The position numbers were made by a program, and so were the translations under genes. A stretch of DNA of 41,881 bases, taken from contig CAYWEP010000003.1 in NCBI GenBank assembly GCA_964457405.1, positions 1-41,881 of the forward strand. The letters are read 5' to 3'. Shown here piece by piece: positions 7,219-15,035 of the stretch. The first letter of the stretch is position 1. Each line of letters begins with the position of its first letter. The notes beneath the pieces were generated by a model, which was not told the DNA's origin, made no database searches, and saw nothing but the letters and a program-made list of their open reading frames with translations. The DNA is from CAYWEP01 sp964457405 (GTDB lineage Bacteria; Patescibacteriota; Microgenomatia; Levybacterales; UBA12049).

Positions 7219-8571
7219 TCATTCCTTATTTATAGTTTTTTTAAACTGTTCCACTATTTTACTTTTTTGGAAAACCTTGTTTTTTATCAGGTTGTTTCTT
7301 TCTAATGGGTCTTTCGATAAAAGATAATATTCTTCTATTTCTCCATCTTCCTCTACTATGTATTTTTCTTTCGGAGTAGTAAAACTCCAAAGATTTTTAT
7401 AACCACGAATTTCTGTTTCGTTGTCCAAAATACCCAGGTGTACATTAGGACTTAAGCACTTGTAGAGGATACGAGAAAGACTATTAATTGGCGAGAAAAT
7501 CCTATCAGATATTAAATTATTTCCTTCAAATTGTGACACTTTTATTCCTGCAATGGAGGAAATTGTTTTCGCAATACTTACCAATGATACTGCTTGAGTT
7601 ACGATCTTTGATTTTGCTGAAGGTAGATTAATGATAAGAGGTATATGGATTAATTCATTATACAAAGATAGCGCCCCATGCCCAACCACACCATGCTCCA
7701 TGAATGCCTCACCGTGATCCGATGCCACTATGAATACAGTATTGGGGTACTTGTATTTTAAGAAATTTATGATTTTTCCGATATATTCATCAGTATTCTT
7801 TACAGAACTTCTATAGGCCTCGCGAAAAATTTCAGTTATTTTTTTATTTTTAGTTTTCATTATTCTTAAGCTTGTAGTAAGTTCTTTATAAAATATGACT
7901 TTATTTATAATTCTTTGAATAGGATTTTTATTCTGGAAAAAATGTCTGTTCAATCCACCAAAGTAAGGAAGATGGTTATCCATATAATGAAGCCATAAGA
8001 AAAATGGTTTCTTGTCTTTATTGTTAAAAAAATTAATTACCTTTTTATTGAGTTTATGACCAGGTACTGAATGCTCGGGAGATAGAAAAATAGCTTTTAT
8101 GAAGGTACGAATAATTTCTAGCACGCTGAGTAAATTTTCGGGAGTTTTTTCTCGAAGTTTCATTAAAAACTCTTGTGAAGAAAGATACACTTTGCTTACA
8201 TTTTCATACCCGTCATCATATGTATCAAACCCTCTCTCATAGCCATAAATGGAATATAATGCAGGACTGTCTGCAAGAAATGCAGTTGTACTGTAACCAT
8301 TGTCTCGTAATATCTCCGCCAGGGTTTTTATTTCTTTATTGTTAGGAATACCGAGGTAATTTCCATAAGTAAAAGGAAGGGTACCCGTCATTATCGAACA
8401 ATAACAAAAGAATGTGGGATTAGCTGGAGAAATTGCATTAGTAAACACATATGAATCTTGAGCAAAAGAATCTAAAAAGGGTGTATTTTTTTCATTCTTG
8501 TTATAATAACCTACAAAATCTGCTCGCAGAGAGTCAATAGTAACAAGAACAATATTTGGCTTTTCTTTCAT
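7219..8571 (-). CDS. Alkaline-phosphatase-superfamily enzyme (annotated sulfatase type, Thr at nucleophile position)
   Basis: KPNIVLVTIDSLRADFVGYY is the metal-binding first strand of sulfatases and phosphoglycerol or phosphoethanolamine transferases. LWLHYMDNHLPY, FIVASDHGEAFMEHG and GHGALSLYNELIHIPLII are further metal-ligand segments in the expected order. In sulfatases the nucleophile is a Cys/Ser in C-x-P-S-R; here the aligned segment reads TFFCYCSIMTG, so the residue 10 before the Gly is Thr, as in phosphatases and phosphotransferases of the superfamily. I therefore favour a phospho- rather than sulfo-active enzyme (inference). I start at the ATG at 8571, next to the domain. Longer starts up to 8649 would add a weak hydrophobic stretch but collide with the divergent promoter. 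It diverges from the CysD-like gene. Confidence 0.75.
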   Translation of the reverse strand: MKEKPNIVLVTIDSLRADFVGYYNKNEKNTPFLDSFAQDSYVFTNAISPANPTFFCYCSIMTGTLPFTYGNYLGIPNNKEIKTLAEILRDNGYSTTAFLADSPALYSIYGYERGFDTYDDGYENVSKVYLSSQEFLMKLREKTPENLLSVLEIIRTFIKAIFLSPEHSVPGHKLNKKVINFFNNKDKKPFFLWLHYMDNHLPYFGGLNRHFFQNKNPIQRIINKVIFYKELTTSLRIMKTKNKKITEIFREAYRSSVKNTDEYIGKIINFLKYKYPNTVFIVASDHGEAFMEHGVVGHGALSLYNELIHIPLIINLPSAKSKIVTQAVSLVSIAKTISSIAGIKVSQFEGNNLISDRIFSPINSLSRILYKCLSPNVHLGILDNETEIRGYKNLWSFTTPKEKYIVEEDGEIEEYYLLSKDPLERNNLIKNKVFQKSKIVEQFKKTINKE

Positions 8572-8612
8572 AAATGTTTCGTTTCTGCTTATTATTGCAC
8601 AAAAAGAAAAAA

Positions 8613-8641
8613 TTGACCATAGGAGGAATTTAGTGTATGAT
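8613..8641 (+). promoter_or_regulatory. Promoter of the CysD-like/HAD gene pair
   Basis: TTGACC (8613-8618) and TATGAT (8636-8641) are 17 bases apart, close to sigma-70 consensus. The predicted start is only about 5 bases before the ATG at 8653. A strong Shine-Dalgarno-like AGGAGG (8621-8626) lies inside the spacer and would not be in this mRNA. Confidence 0.6.
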
Positions 8642-8652
8642 TTACCCATATT

Positions 8653-9354
8653 ATGAAAACAAAAACTGAACAAAAAAAATATATCTCTCTTGAGGGCAAA
8701 GTTACTCATAGTAAAAAAATCCTTCGAAAAGCATACGAGAAACATGGCGATCAAATGGCAATTTTCTGGACGGGGGGTAAAGATTCCACAGTGCTCCTTC
8801 ATATGGTAAGGGAAGTATTTGGATCAGACAGAAAATTTCCAATACTCTATCTTGATACACAACTCGATTTTAAAGAAGTTTACGATTTTATTGAAAGATT
8901 GAAGAAGGAGTGGAATCTTAAGCTCATTACAATAAAAACAACAGATGAACATATGAAAAAATATGAATCGCTTAAGACAAAGAAAGAACGAGTAGAACTT
9001 GCTAGTATTTTTAAAATTATTCTATTAAAAGAAGCGGTAAAAAAGTATAATTTACCGGCACTTGTGATCGGGATTCGATGGGATGAGCATTCTGAGCGAA
9101 TTGCGGAAAAATATTTTTCCCCGAGAGATGATCACATGCGAATACATCCGCTACTCCATTTCACAGAAAAAGATATTTGGAAGTATATAAAAGAAAACAA
9201 AGTGCCCTATATTTCCTTGTACGATAAAGGCTATAGATCTCTTGGTGAAAAAGAATTTACTAACCCAGCGACACCTGATGGTGGAGAAAGATCGGGAAGA
9301 CAAAAAGAGAGAGAAGTTATAATGAAGAGACTAAGAGACTTGGGTTATTTTTAA
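8653..9354 (+). CDS. PAPS reductase-family PP-loop protein, CysD (ATP sulfurylase small subunit)-like
   Basis: The PP-loop FWTGGKDST (38-46) is the ATP-pyrophosphatase signature. ILYLDTQLDF then marks the substrate-side strand, and HPLLHFTEKDIWKYI is the shared PAPS reductase/CysD segment. The end (ERSGRQKER...LGYF) matches the style of CysD C-termini rather than PAPS reductases, and the CxxC/C redox motifs of APS reductases are absent. CysD with the GTPase CysN makes adenylyl sulfate from ATP and sulfate. No CysN, CysC or sulfotransferase gene is in this window, so the true reaction may differ, for example adenylation of another small substrate. ATG at 8653 is the only usable start: an in-frame TGA lies five codons upstream. 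It is followed after 14 bp by the HAD gene. Confidence 0.7.
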   Translation: MKTKTEQKKYISLEGKVTHSKKILRKAYEKHGDQMAIFWTGGKDSTVLLHMVREVFGSDRKFPILYLDTQLDFKEVYDFIERLKKEWNLKLITIKTTDEHMKKYESLKTKKERVELASIFKIILLKEAVKKYNLPALVIGIRWDEHSERIAEKYFSPRDDHMRIHPLLHFTEKDIWKYIKENKVPYISLYDKGYRSLGEKEFTNPATPDGGERSGRQKEREVIMKRLRDLGYF

Positions 9355-9368
9355 TAATCTCCTTATGT

Positions 9369-10253
9369 ATGAACGATAAACCTCAGTATGTTTTTCTGTT
9401 TGACGTTAACCACACCCTCATTAATACAGCGCTTTATCACACAAAAGCACTCCTAGAAATAGAGAAGAATCTTTCAAAATATATTGATTTAACTGCTGCG
9501 CGATATATTACTAGACGTTTTGATGAAATTTTTCTTCTTATGGTTGCGGGATTTTTATTTAGAACTGTGGATGAATGGAAAAAAATTCCTGGAAGAAGAA
9601 AATCTTACGAAAGGCTTGTTGATCTCATTACAGAACATCAAGTAAAAGTAAAAGGAGAATGGGGATTTATTAAAAAATGGAGCAGAGAAGTGTTCCTCAA
9701 GATTGCTGCTGATGAGATAAAAGCTATTCTATCACCAGAGGTTATTCAAAATACGGCAACGATATATTGGGATACTATTACCAATCTTACTGAACCATTT
9801 GATGAGGCAAAAAAATTGCATGATTATTTAACGGACAAAGGATACCATATATATCTACTTACAAGCAGCGATGGGAGATTACAAATTAAAAAAGGGTTTT
9901 TTACCTATGATCCTTTATTCTCAGGGACTTATAAAAAAAATAGAATGATTACACTCAAAAAAAAGGGACTTCATTTTAGAGATGTTATAGTTGGTGATCC
10001 ACATGATAAACCTTTTCCCGATTATTACAAACGTGCGATTGAGATTGTAAGTAACGACTTAAAGAAAGAAATACAAAATAAAAATCTCATAATTGTCGGC
10101 AATTCTTTGGAAGATGATTTAGAAACTCCTAATATTCTCCTTGGATTTGGTACTGGATTCCTTTTTAAAAAAGGAACATCATCTAAAAGAATTCATGAAA
10201 ACATATTTGAAATTGGAAACCTTATGGAAGTCGTATCAATAATGAAAATATAG
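9369..10253 (+). CDS. HAD-superfamily hydrolase-like protein with altered motif I
   Basis: Four HAD motifs are in order: FDVNHTL (motif I, nucleophile D12), LLTSSDG (motif II Ser), KPFPDYYKRA (motif III Lys) and IIVGNSLEDD (motif IV acidic pair). A helical cap of about 110 residues is inserted after motif I. In phosphatases the residue two after the nucleophile is usually Asp and acts as acid/base; here it is Asn14 (codon AAC, checked). HADs that vary this residue often have other activities, so a plain phosphatase call is unsafe. It is co-transcribed with the CysD-like gene, so the two probably act in one pathway, perhaps on an adenylylated or phosphorylated intermediate. Start ATG at 9369. 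Confidence 0.7.
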   Translation: MNDKPQYVFLFDVNHTLINTALYHTKALLEIEKNLSKYIDLTAARYITRRFDEIFLLMVAGFLFRTVDEWKKIPGRRKSYERLVDLITEHQVKVKGEWGFIKKWSREVFLKIAADEIKAILSPEVIQNTATIYWDTITNLTEPFDEAKKLHDYLTDKGYHIYLLTSSDGRLQIKKGFFTYDPLFSGTYKKNRMITLKKKGLHFRDVIVGDPHDKPFPDYYKRAIEIVSNDLKKEIQNKNLIIVGNSLEDDLETPNILLGFGTGFLFKKGTSSKRIHENIFEIGNLMEVVSIMKI

Positions 10254-10283
10254 TCCGCTATATTATCTAAGTTATAACACAAA

Positions 10284-11465
10284 GTGAACCTCAATAAAAA
10301 AATTAATGTAGCAATGATATCTCATTTCGCTTTTAAGGATATGGGAGAAGGCGCAGTATTTCCACAAAACATTCGGAATTTTCTTTTAAAAAAAATAGGA
10401 AAACTAACGTATATTGATCACCCTTTTCCTTTGTCTAATTTTCCTGCCTCTCAGATTACAATATACCAAAATGGAGTAAAAACTTATCAATTAACTTCTC
10501 TAAAGCTAGAGATGCCTACATTAATTTTGTTTACCTATCAATTTTTTTTAACAATTTTTTTTCTCATTAGGAAACCAATTATATACGACCTCTCTATCGC
10601 ATGTGATAATCTATCCATAATCTCTGTTTATATACTAAGAAAAATAGGCTTTATAAAAACTCTTGTTTATTATACCGTAGACTATTCGCCAAAAAGATAC
10701 AGTAATATTTTCCTCAACTATTTATATCAACGCATGGATAGACTCGCATGTATGATTTCTGATATGAATTGGGTCACCGTTGAAGACATGATAACTGCAA
10801 AAGTACAAAATGGACTCGATCGAAAAAAATGCGCTCCTTTTGCAGTCGTGCCAATTGGTTTTAATAAAGAAGAGATTGTTAATAAACCTACAAATAATGC
10901 AGGTAGATTTAATTTATTCTTCGTAGGAGTTTTGTATGAGAAACAAGGATTACAATTAGTTATTAACGCTATGCCAGAGATAATAAGAATGTTTCCTCAT
11001 GTTAAACTCATAATAGTAGGATCTGGCCCATTTGAAAAGCAGATTAAACAATTAGTCGAGCGTTTGGAACTTAAATCTTATGTTACATTTACTGGTTACA
11101 TCAATGACCACAAAAAGATAGTATCAATTCTAACCAAAAACGGCGGAATAGGTTTAGCAACATACAATCCTACCATTGGAGATTTTACCTATTATGCTGA
11201 TCCGAGTAAAATTAAGCTGTATCTTCTTTGTGGTCTGCCCATCATAACTACCAAAGTACCACCAATTGCCAAAGTTATAGAGAAAAAAAAAGCGGGACTT
11301 ATCATTAATTATTCGGAAAAGGATCTAATACATGCTTTAGAGTCTTTACTTCAAGAAGAAAAAACATATTATTTATATAGAAATAATGCTTTGAAAATAG
11401 CAGAAGGTTATGATGATAACCTCATTTTAGAAAAAGCATTTAATAAACTTCCTAGTAATTTCTAA
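10284..11465 (+). CDS. GT4-like (group 1) glycosyltransferase
   Basis: Two Rossmann halves: the N-terminal acceptor domain, then FFVGVLYEKQGLQLVINAMPEI (start of the donor domain), VKLIIVGSGPFEKQI, FTGYINDHKKI, and FTYYADPSKIKLYLLCGLPIITT, where Asp/Ser replace the usual E-x-F-G-x-x-x-x-E donor motif. This last block is shared with the genes at 30146 and 28404, showing a paralogous subgroup. The start is GTG at 10284, just after a TATAAC at 10273-10278. Its 3' end overlaps the convergent methyltransferase at 11452 by 14 bp. Retaining transfer of an unknown sugar in the cytoplasm is expected. Confidence 0.8.
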   Translation: MNLNKKINVAMISHFAFKDMGEGAVFPQNIRNFLLKKIGKLTYIDHPFPLSNFPASQITIYQNGVKTYQLTSLKLEMPTLILFTYQFFLTIFFLIRKPIIYDLSIACDNLSIISVYILRKIGFIKTLVYYTVDYSPKRYSNIFLNYLYQRMDRLACMISDMNWVTVEDMITAKVQNGLDRKKCAPFAVVPIGFNKEEIVNKPTNNAGRFNLFFVGVLYEKQGLQLVINAMPEIIRMFPHVKLIIVGSGPFEKQIKQLVERLELKSYVTFTGYINDHKKIVSILTKNGGIGLATYNPTIGDFTYYADPSKIKLYLLCGLPIITTKVPPIAKVIEKKKAGLIINYSEKDLIHALESLLQEEKTYYLYRNNALKIAEGYDDNLILEKAFNKLPSNF

Positions 11466-12345
11466 GATATATCGAGATATTATTAGCTCCGTATTTTTTT
11501 GATACAGATATTGTATCTGCTCTTTCAGCTAACTTGTCAAATCTCTGGGTTCGAAAAATCTGTGATAGTATAAACAACAGTGTCTTTACCAAATGTCCTG
11601 TATAAAAAATTTTAATGATTTTGAATCGTGATGTAGTCTTTAGTTTTTTTTCAAAAACTTTTTCATCGTATCTTCTCAGATGACCTATTTTTTTATCATG
11701 AATAATATTTAACGGAATAAAAAATGGCCAAACATATCTAAATTTTAGTGGGGTAGTTATAAAAACATCAGCGCGACTTGCTGCCACTCTATCTATTTCT
11801 TTTAATGCTTTTCTATCATGAGGCAAGTGCTCTAAAATTGCGTTTGCACTAATATAGTCGAAAGTGTTATTAGAAAATGGTAACGTTTCTGCATTACATA
11901 CTACCCAAAAGGTTTTTTTTGCAACATTATTTTTTTTTGCCAAGTATTTTGCCCTTTGAATACCAACTAAAGATAAATCGCAACCAACAGCCTGAAATCT
12001 CTTTTTTGCAGCCTCTATAACAGTATACCCTGTTCCTCCAACACCAATATCCAAAAACACATGTTCTTTTTTTTCGTTTTTTAAATTAAACAAGCCAAAA
12101 ATCCTTTCATTGTATGTTTTTTGCCACAATTCTATAGGATCTTTCTTATATGCTTTATCAAAATATTTTATTTGATGTTCATATTGCGGATTATTCTTTT
12201 TTTCGGCCTCAGTTATAAATAAAGGAATATCATCTACTACCAAAAATTTTACATCGCATTTTTTACAATACAAATTAATATTATAGGAAAGTTTTCCCTT
12301 ACATACTGGGCAAACAATTATTTTAATCCATTTTGCATCAATCAT
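11452..12345 (-). CDS. Zinc-ribbon SAM-dependent methyltransferase
   Basis: The N-terminus holds a Trm112-like zinc ribbon with C12-x2-C15 and C27-x2-C30 followed by DDIPLFI, a common fusion partner. The methyltransferase domain begins at about residue 95: VFLDIGVGGTGYTVIEAA (motif I), VGCDLSLVGIQRAK (motif II), NAETLPFSNNTFDYISANAILEHLP (motifs IV-V). A UbiE/Methyltransf_11-like enzyme is expected, methylating a small or glycan substrate in the cytoplasm. The C-terminal hydrophobic stretch (VKTLLFILSQIF) may touch the membrane. It overlaps the + strand GT4 gene by 14 bp at the 3' ends. Confidence 0.75.
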   Translation of the reverse strand: MIDAKWIKIIVCPVCKGKLSYNINLYCKKCDVKFLVVDDIPLFITEAEKKNNPQYEHQIKYFDKAYKKDPIELWQKTYNERIFGLFNLKNEKKEHVFLDIGVGGTGYTVIEAAKKRFQAVGCDLSLVGIQRAKYLAKKNNVAKKTFWVVCNAETLPFSNNTFDYISANAILEHLPHDRKALKEIDRVAASRADVFITTPLKFRYVWPFFIPLNIIHDKKIGHLRRYDEKVFEKKLKTTSRFKIIKIFYTGHLVKTLLFILSQIFRTQRFDKLAERADTISVSKKYGANNISIYLRNY

Positions 12346-12398
12346 AACTTCATATATTTAAAAATATAACTTAAACAATATTGACATACGATAAGCAA

Positions 12399-13412
12399 TT
12401 ACGTAATTATTTTCTCAAAAAATTTCACAAAGGCATCTGCTGTCCATCGATTTTTGTATTCCTTGCTCTCTAAAAACTTCTCGATTTCATGGATATAGGA
12501 ATTGTACGTTTTTTCATCAATCGATTCCAGAAACTTACTCATTTCTTTGTAATTTTTAAATTGTCTCCAATCAATAAAACATCTTTTACTAATAAATTCT
12601 GAAATATTAGGAGCTCCTAAGTAAATTGGTACACAGTGTGCTTTAAAAAAATCAATCATTTTTTCAGAAATATAACCAGTAGATTCACAATTTTCAAAAC
12701 AAAGAGCAAACTTGAATTGAGATAGTATTTTGTACTTGTCTTGAGATTGAAAACCGCCTTTATAAGAAGAAAATTTTTTATATCCAAATAACCGTTGTCC
12801 AATACTAAATCGTGCAGGTTTATTCCACCCTCTTCCATATAAAGAAAAATCTGGACGGTTATTAAAAAACTCGATCGCTTTTAATCTTTCAGAATATAAT
12901 TCTTTTGTGGAAAAGGACAATAACCGAAATGGCAAAAATGCCACCCAATTTGCATTCATTAAAACAACAAGCTTTTTCTCTTTGAAAGGAAATTTTTGTG
13001 GCTTCATACCAGCATCAATTTTTGGAATATTGAATTTATAATATTTTTTGTTATCAACAAAATCATCATTCCATGTATATACTCTATCAAAAAATACATG
13101 GAAAATTTTTATAAAGCTAAATGGATTTACAATTGGAGTTTCAACGATAAATAAAATGTTTTTTTTCTTGTTTTTGACAATTCTTATCCAATGCTTCACG
13201 TCCCATGGATATGGCATGTCAAAATAGACATCTTTCTCCGTTGGAGACTCAGTAGGAATATCGATAGTATTAAGAACAATATTTTTTTTAGCAAGGGCAT
13301 TTCGAGCTGCCACAAGATATGGAGATGCAGCAACAGAACCGCTATTGAAAATATTATTTTGATAATAAATTTTATTGTTAAATGGTTTCAATCCAATTAA
13401 TCTTTTTTTCAT
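12399..13412 (-). CDS. GT10-family (alpha-1,3/1,4-fucosyltransferase-like) glycosyltransferase
   Basis: The C-terminal domain carries the GT10 signature almost unbroken: FALCFENCE, TGYISEKMIDFFKAHCVPIYLGAPNI and RCFIDWRQF (about residues 235-285), which bind GDP-fucose in bacterial and animal fucosyltransferases. The N-terminal half, with YFDMPYPWDVKHW and a second SFSTK/LYGRGW block, corresponds to the acceptor domain. No membrane anchor is seen. The family uses GDP-L-fucose or a close relative; fucose-synthase-like SDRs at 47 and 32353 could supply it. A TTG at 13439 overlapping the upstream stop would add 9 residues; I chose the ATG at 13412. It lies downstream of the GT2 at 13436 in a two-gene unit. 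Confidence 0.85.
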   Translation of the reverse strand: MKKRLIGLKPFNNKIYYQNNIFNSGSVAASPYLVAARNALAKKNIVLNTIDIPTESPTEKDVYFDMPYPWDVKHWIRIVKNKKKNILFIVETPIVNPFSFIKIFHVFFDRVYTWNDDFVDNKKYYKFNIPKIDAGMKPQKFPFKEKKLVVLMNANWVAFLPFRLLSFSTKELYSERLKAIEFFNNRPDFSLYGRGWNKPARFSIGQRLFGYKKFSSYKGGFQSQDKYKILSQFKFALCFENCESTGYISEKMIDFFKAHCVPIYLGAPNISEFISKRCFIDWRQFKNYKEMSKFLESIDEKTYNSYIHEIEKFLESKEYKNRWTADAFVKFFEKIIT

Positions 13413-13435
13413 AATCAGAGTGTATTTTGATACTA

Positions 13436-14260
13436 TCAAATGATCTTTTTGCTGCGAAGCAGGTTATAGAGCTGAATTCTGCTGCCAGTCGGCATAAACC
13501 ATGCGGTGGCAAATTGCAGAACATTGTAAACGATATCATAAAATGTTGGCTTATAGCCATATTTTTTAACAGCATTTATTTTGACTAAAAAACCCATAAT
13601 CTCTGTCCTCAATACGTTGTTGTGACTACTCGATGTAATAATCAGTCTATACTTTAATAAAGGCATTGGAATACTTGCAAATTTATACTTTCTCCCTAAT
13701 CGAAACCAGAAATCGATATCTTCACACGGATATTTTGTACCGTCATACCTTCCCGTCTTCAGATAAGCATCCTTTCTAAGCATAACGGTCGGATGTGCAA
13801 ATGGAGAATAGCGGAACATTATTCTTTTTAACTGGTCCGAAGTTATTGGATATATTCTTTTCCCCACAGTAGTATTACGCTCATCGATAACAATAATATC
13901 ATTACCAACAATTGCAATATCTGGGTGAGATTTCAAAAACTCATACTGAATCTCGAGTCGCTTTGGAAGAGAAATGTCATCTTGATCCATTCTCGCAATA
14001 ATATCTGATTTTGCTTGATCGATAGCAAGATTTAATGACTCAGCCATGTGCAAGTTCTTTTTATTTCTTATTACTTTAATACGCTTATCCTTTTTTTTAA
14101 ATGAATTAATAATTTGTAAAGTATTATCTGTAGAAGCGTCATCGATAAGAATTAACTCAAAATTTTGGAGCGTTTGAGAGAGAATGCTCTCTATTGCCTG
14201 AGCAATATATGTTTCTGCGTTGTAAATTGAGATAACAACAGAAACAAGCGGTTTATTCAT
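13436..14260 (-). CDS. Family 2 glycosyltransferase
   Basis: A compact GT2 enzyme: PLVSVVISIYNAETYIAQAIESILSQT opens the fold, LILIDDASTDNT binds nucleotide, and ARMDQDDIS (about 90-98) holds the D-x-D metal site. FAHPTVMLRK and CEDIDFWFRLGRKYKF (catalytic ED region) follow as in SpsA-like transferases. No membrane segment. Ends exactly at the start of the GT10 gene, so the two are probably translated from one message. Donor and acceptor are unknown. Confidence 0.85.
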   Translation of the reverse strand: MNKPLVSVVISIYNAETYIAQAIESILSQTLQNFELILIDDASTDNTLQIINSFKKKDKRIKVIRNKKNLHMAESLNLAIDQAKSDIIARMDQDDISLPKRLEIQYEFLKSHPDIAIVGNDIIVIDERNTTVGKRIYPITSDQLKRIMFRYSPFAHPTVMLRKDAYLKTGRYDGTKYPCEDIDFWFRLGRKYKFASIPMPLLKYRLIITSSSHNNVLRTEIMGFLVKINAVKKYGYKPTFYDIVYNVLQFATAWFMPTGSRIQLYNLLRSKKII

Positions 14261-14360
14261 GAAAACAATATATAATTGCGTTAGCTATAATCATAACAAT
14301 TTTCTACCTTAAAGACAAGAAAAGATTTGCTTTTCAATAGAAAATCTCTTATGTTTTTGG

Positions 14361-14366
14361 TATACT
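14361..14366 (+). promoter_or_regulatory. Candidate -10 element placing the transcript start at a GTG start codon
   Basis: TATACT ends 6 bases before the GTG at 14373, which is where transcription would begin. There is no matching -35 and no Shine-Dalgarno sequence, so a leaderless message is the simplest reading, though weakly supported. Confidence 0.35.
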
Positions 14367-14372
14367 CACAAA

Positions 14373-14981
14373 GTGAAATATTTCTATGATAGGTTCTGGG
14401 AAAAGACGAAAATTTTGGGAGATTATCATTACAAAGCGGCGTTTATTAAAAAATTAGTGCCTCAGGAAAAAAATCTTAGACTTTTGGATTTTGGTTGCGG
14501 AAATGGCCTTATCACTCAAGATTTTTTAGAAATCAACCCAACTCTGAAGATAACTGGCGTAGATGTTTCAAAAGTTGCAATTGCTATGGCAAAAAAAAGA
14601 ATGCCAGAGCAAAAATTTTATACCATAGCTGAAGATAAAGAATTGCCATTCAAAAATAACTCGTTTGATGTTGTTTCGGCAGTAGATGTATTACTTTGCA
14701 TATATGATACCGAATTTATATTCAAAGAATTATCCAGGGTTTTAAGTCCCTCCGGAAGATTGCTTATTACCCTTCCTTATTATGGACTTTTAAAAAATCT
14801 TGTAATTTCTCTCTTTGCGTTTGACATTGTTTTTAATCCTCGGTTTTCTTCTATTCGTTTCTATACAAAAAAAACTTTGATTCATGAAATTAGAGCTGTT
14901 GGGTTGTATCCAATTGAATTCGGATATTTTGGTAGATTTTATCCGTTTTCCAAAGTTATGTACTGTATTTCCAAAAAATAA
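14373..14981 (+). CDS. Class I SAM-dependent methyltransferase
   Basis: A single Methyltransf_11/25-type domain: LLDFGCGNGLITQDFLE (motif I), ITGVDVSKVAIAMAKKRM (motif II with Asp), EDKELPFKNNSFDVVSAVDVLLCI (motif IV) and LSPSGRLLITLP (motif VI). At 202 aa it is the minimal catalytic unit. The start is GTG at 14373; no ATG is suitably placed upstream. It begins a + strand run (14373-17649) with a second methyltransferase, an SDR and an aminotransferase, so O- or N-methylation of a deoxyamino sugar is a reasonable guess. Confidence 0.75.
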   Translation: MKYFYDRFWEKTKILGDYHYKAAFIKKLVPQEKNLRLLDFGCGNGLITQDFLEINPTLKITGVDVSKVAIAMAKKRMPEQKFYTIAEDKELPFKNNSFDVVSAVDVLLCIYDTEFIFKELSRVLSPSGRLLITLPYYGLLKNLVISLFAFDIVFNPRFSSIRFYTKKTLIHEIRAVGLYPIEFGYFGRFYPFSKVMYCISKK

Positions 14982-14997
14982 TTTCTCAGAAACGAGA

Positions 14998-15026
14998 TTG
15001 CATTTCAAAAAGTCCGATGTTAAAAT
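14998..15026 (+). promoter_or_regulatory. Promoter of the 15036-17649 operon
   Basis: TTGCAT (14998-15003) and TAAAAT (15021-15026) with a 17-base spacer. The start would fall about 3 bases before the ATG at 15036, again nearly leaderless. Confidence 0.55.
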
Positions 15027-15035
15027 GAGCTGTCC

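Noticed and set aside
8572..8802. Longer N-terminus for the sulfatase-like protein
   Set aside because: It would overlap the whole promoter and the first 150 bases of the divergent CysD-like gene and has no homology-like features; the metal-binding strand starts right after the ATG at 8571.
8653..9354. Assimilatory PAPS/APS reductase
   Set aside because: The redox cysteines of those enzymes are missing and the C-terminus looks like CysD.
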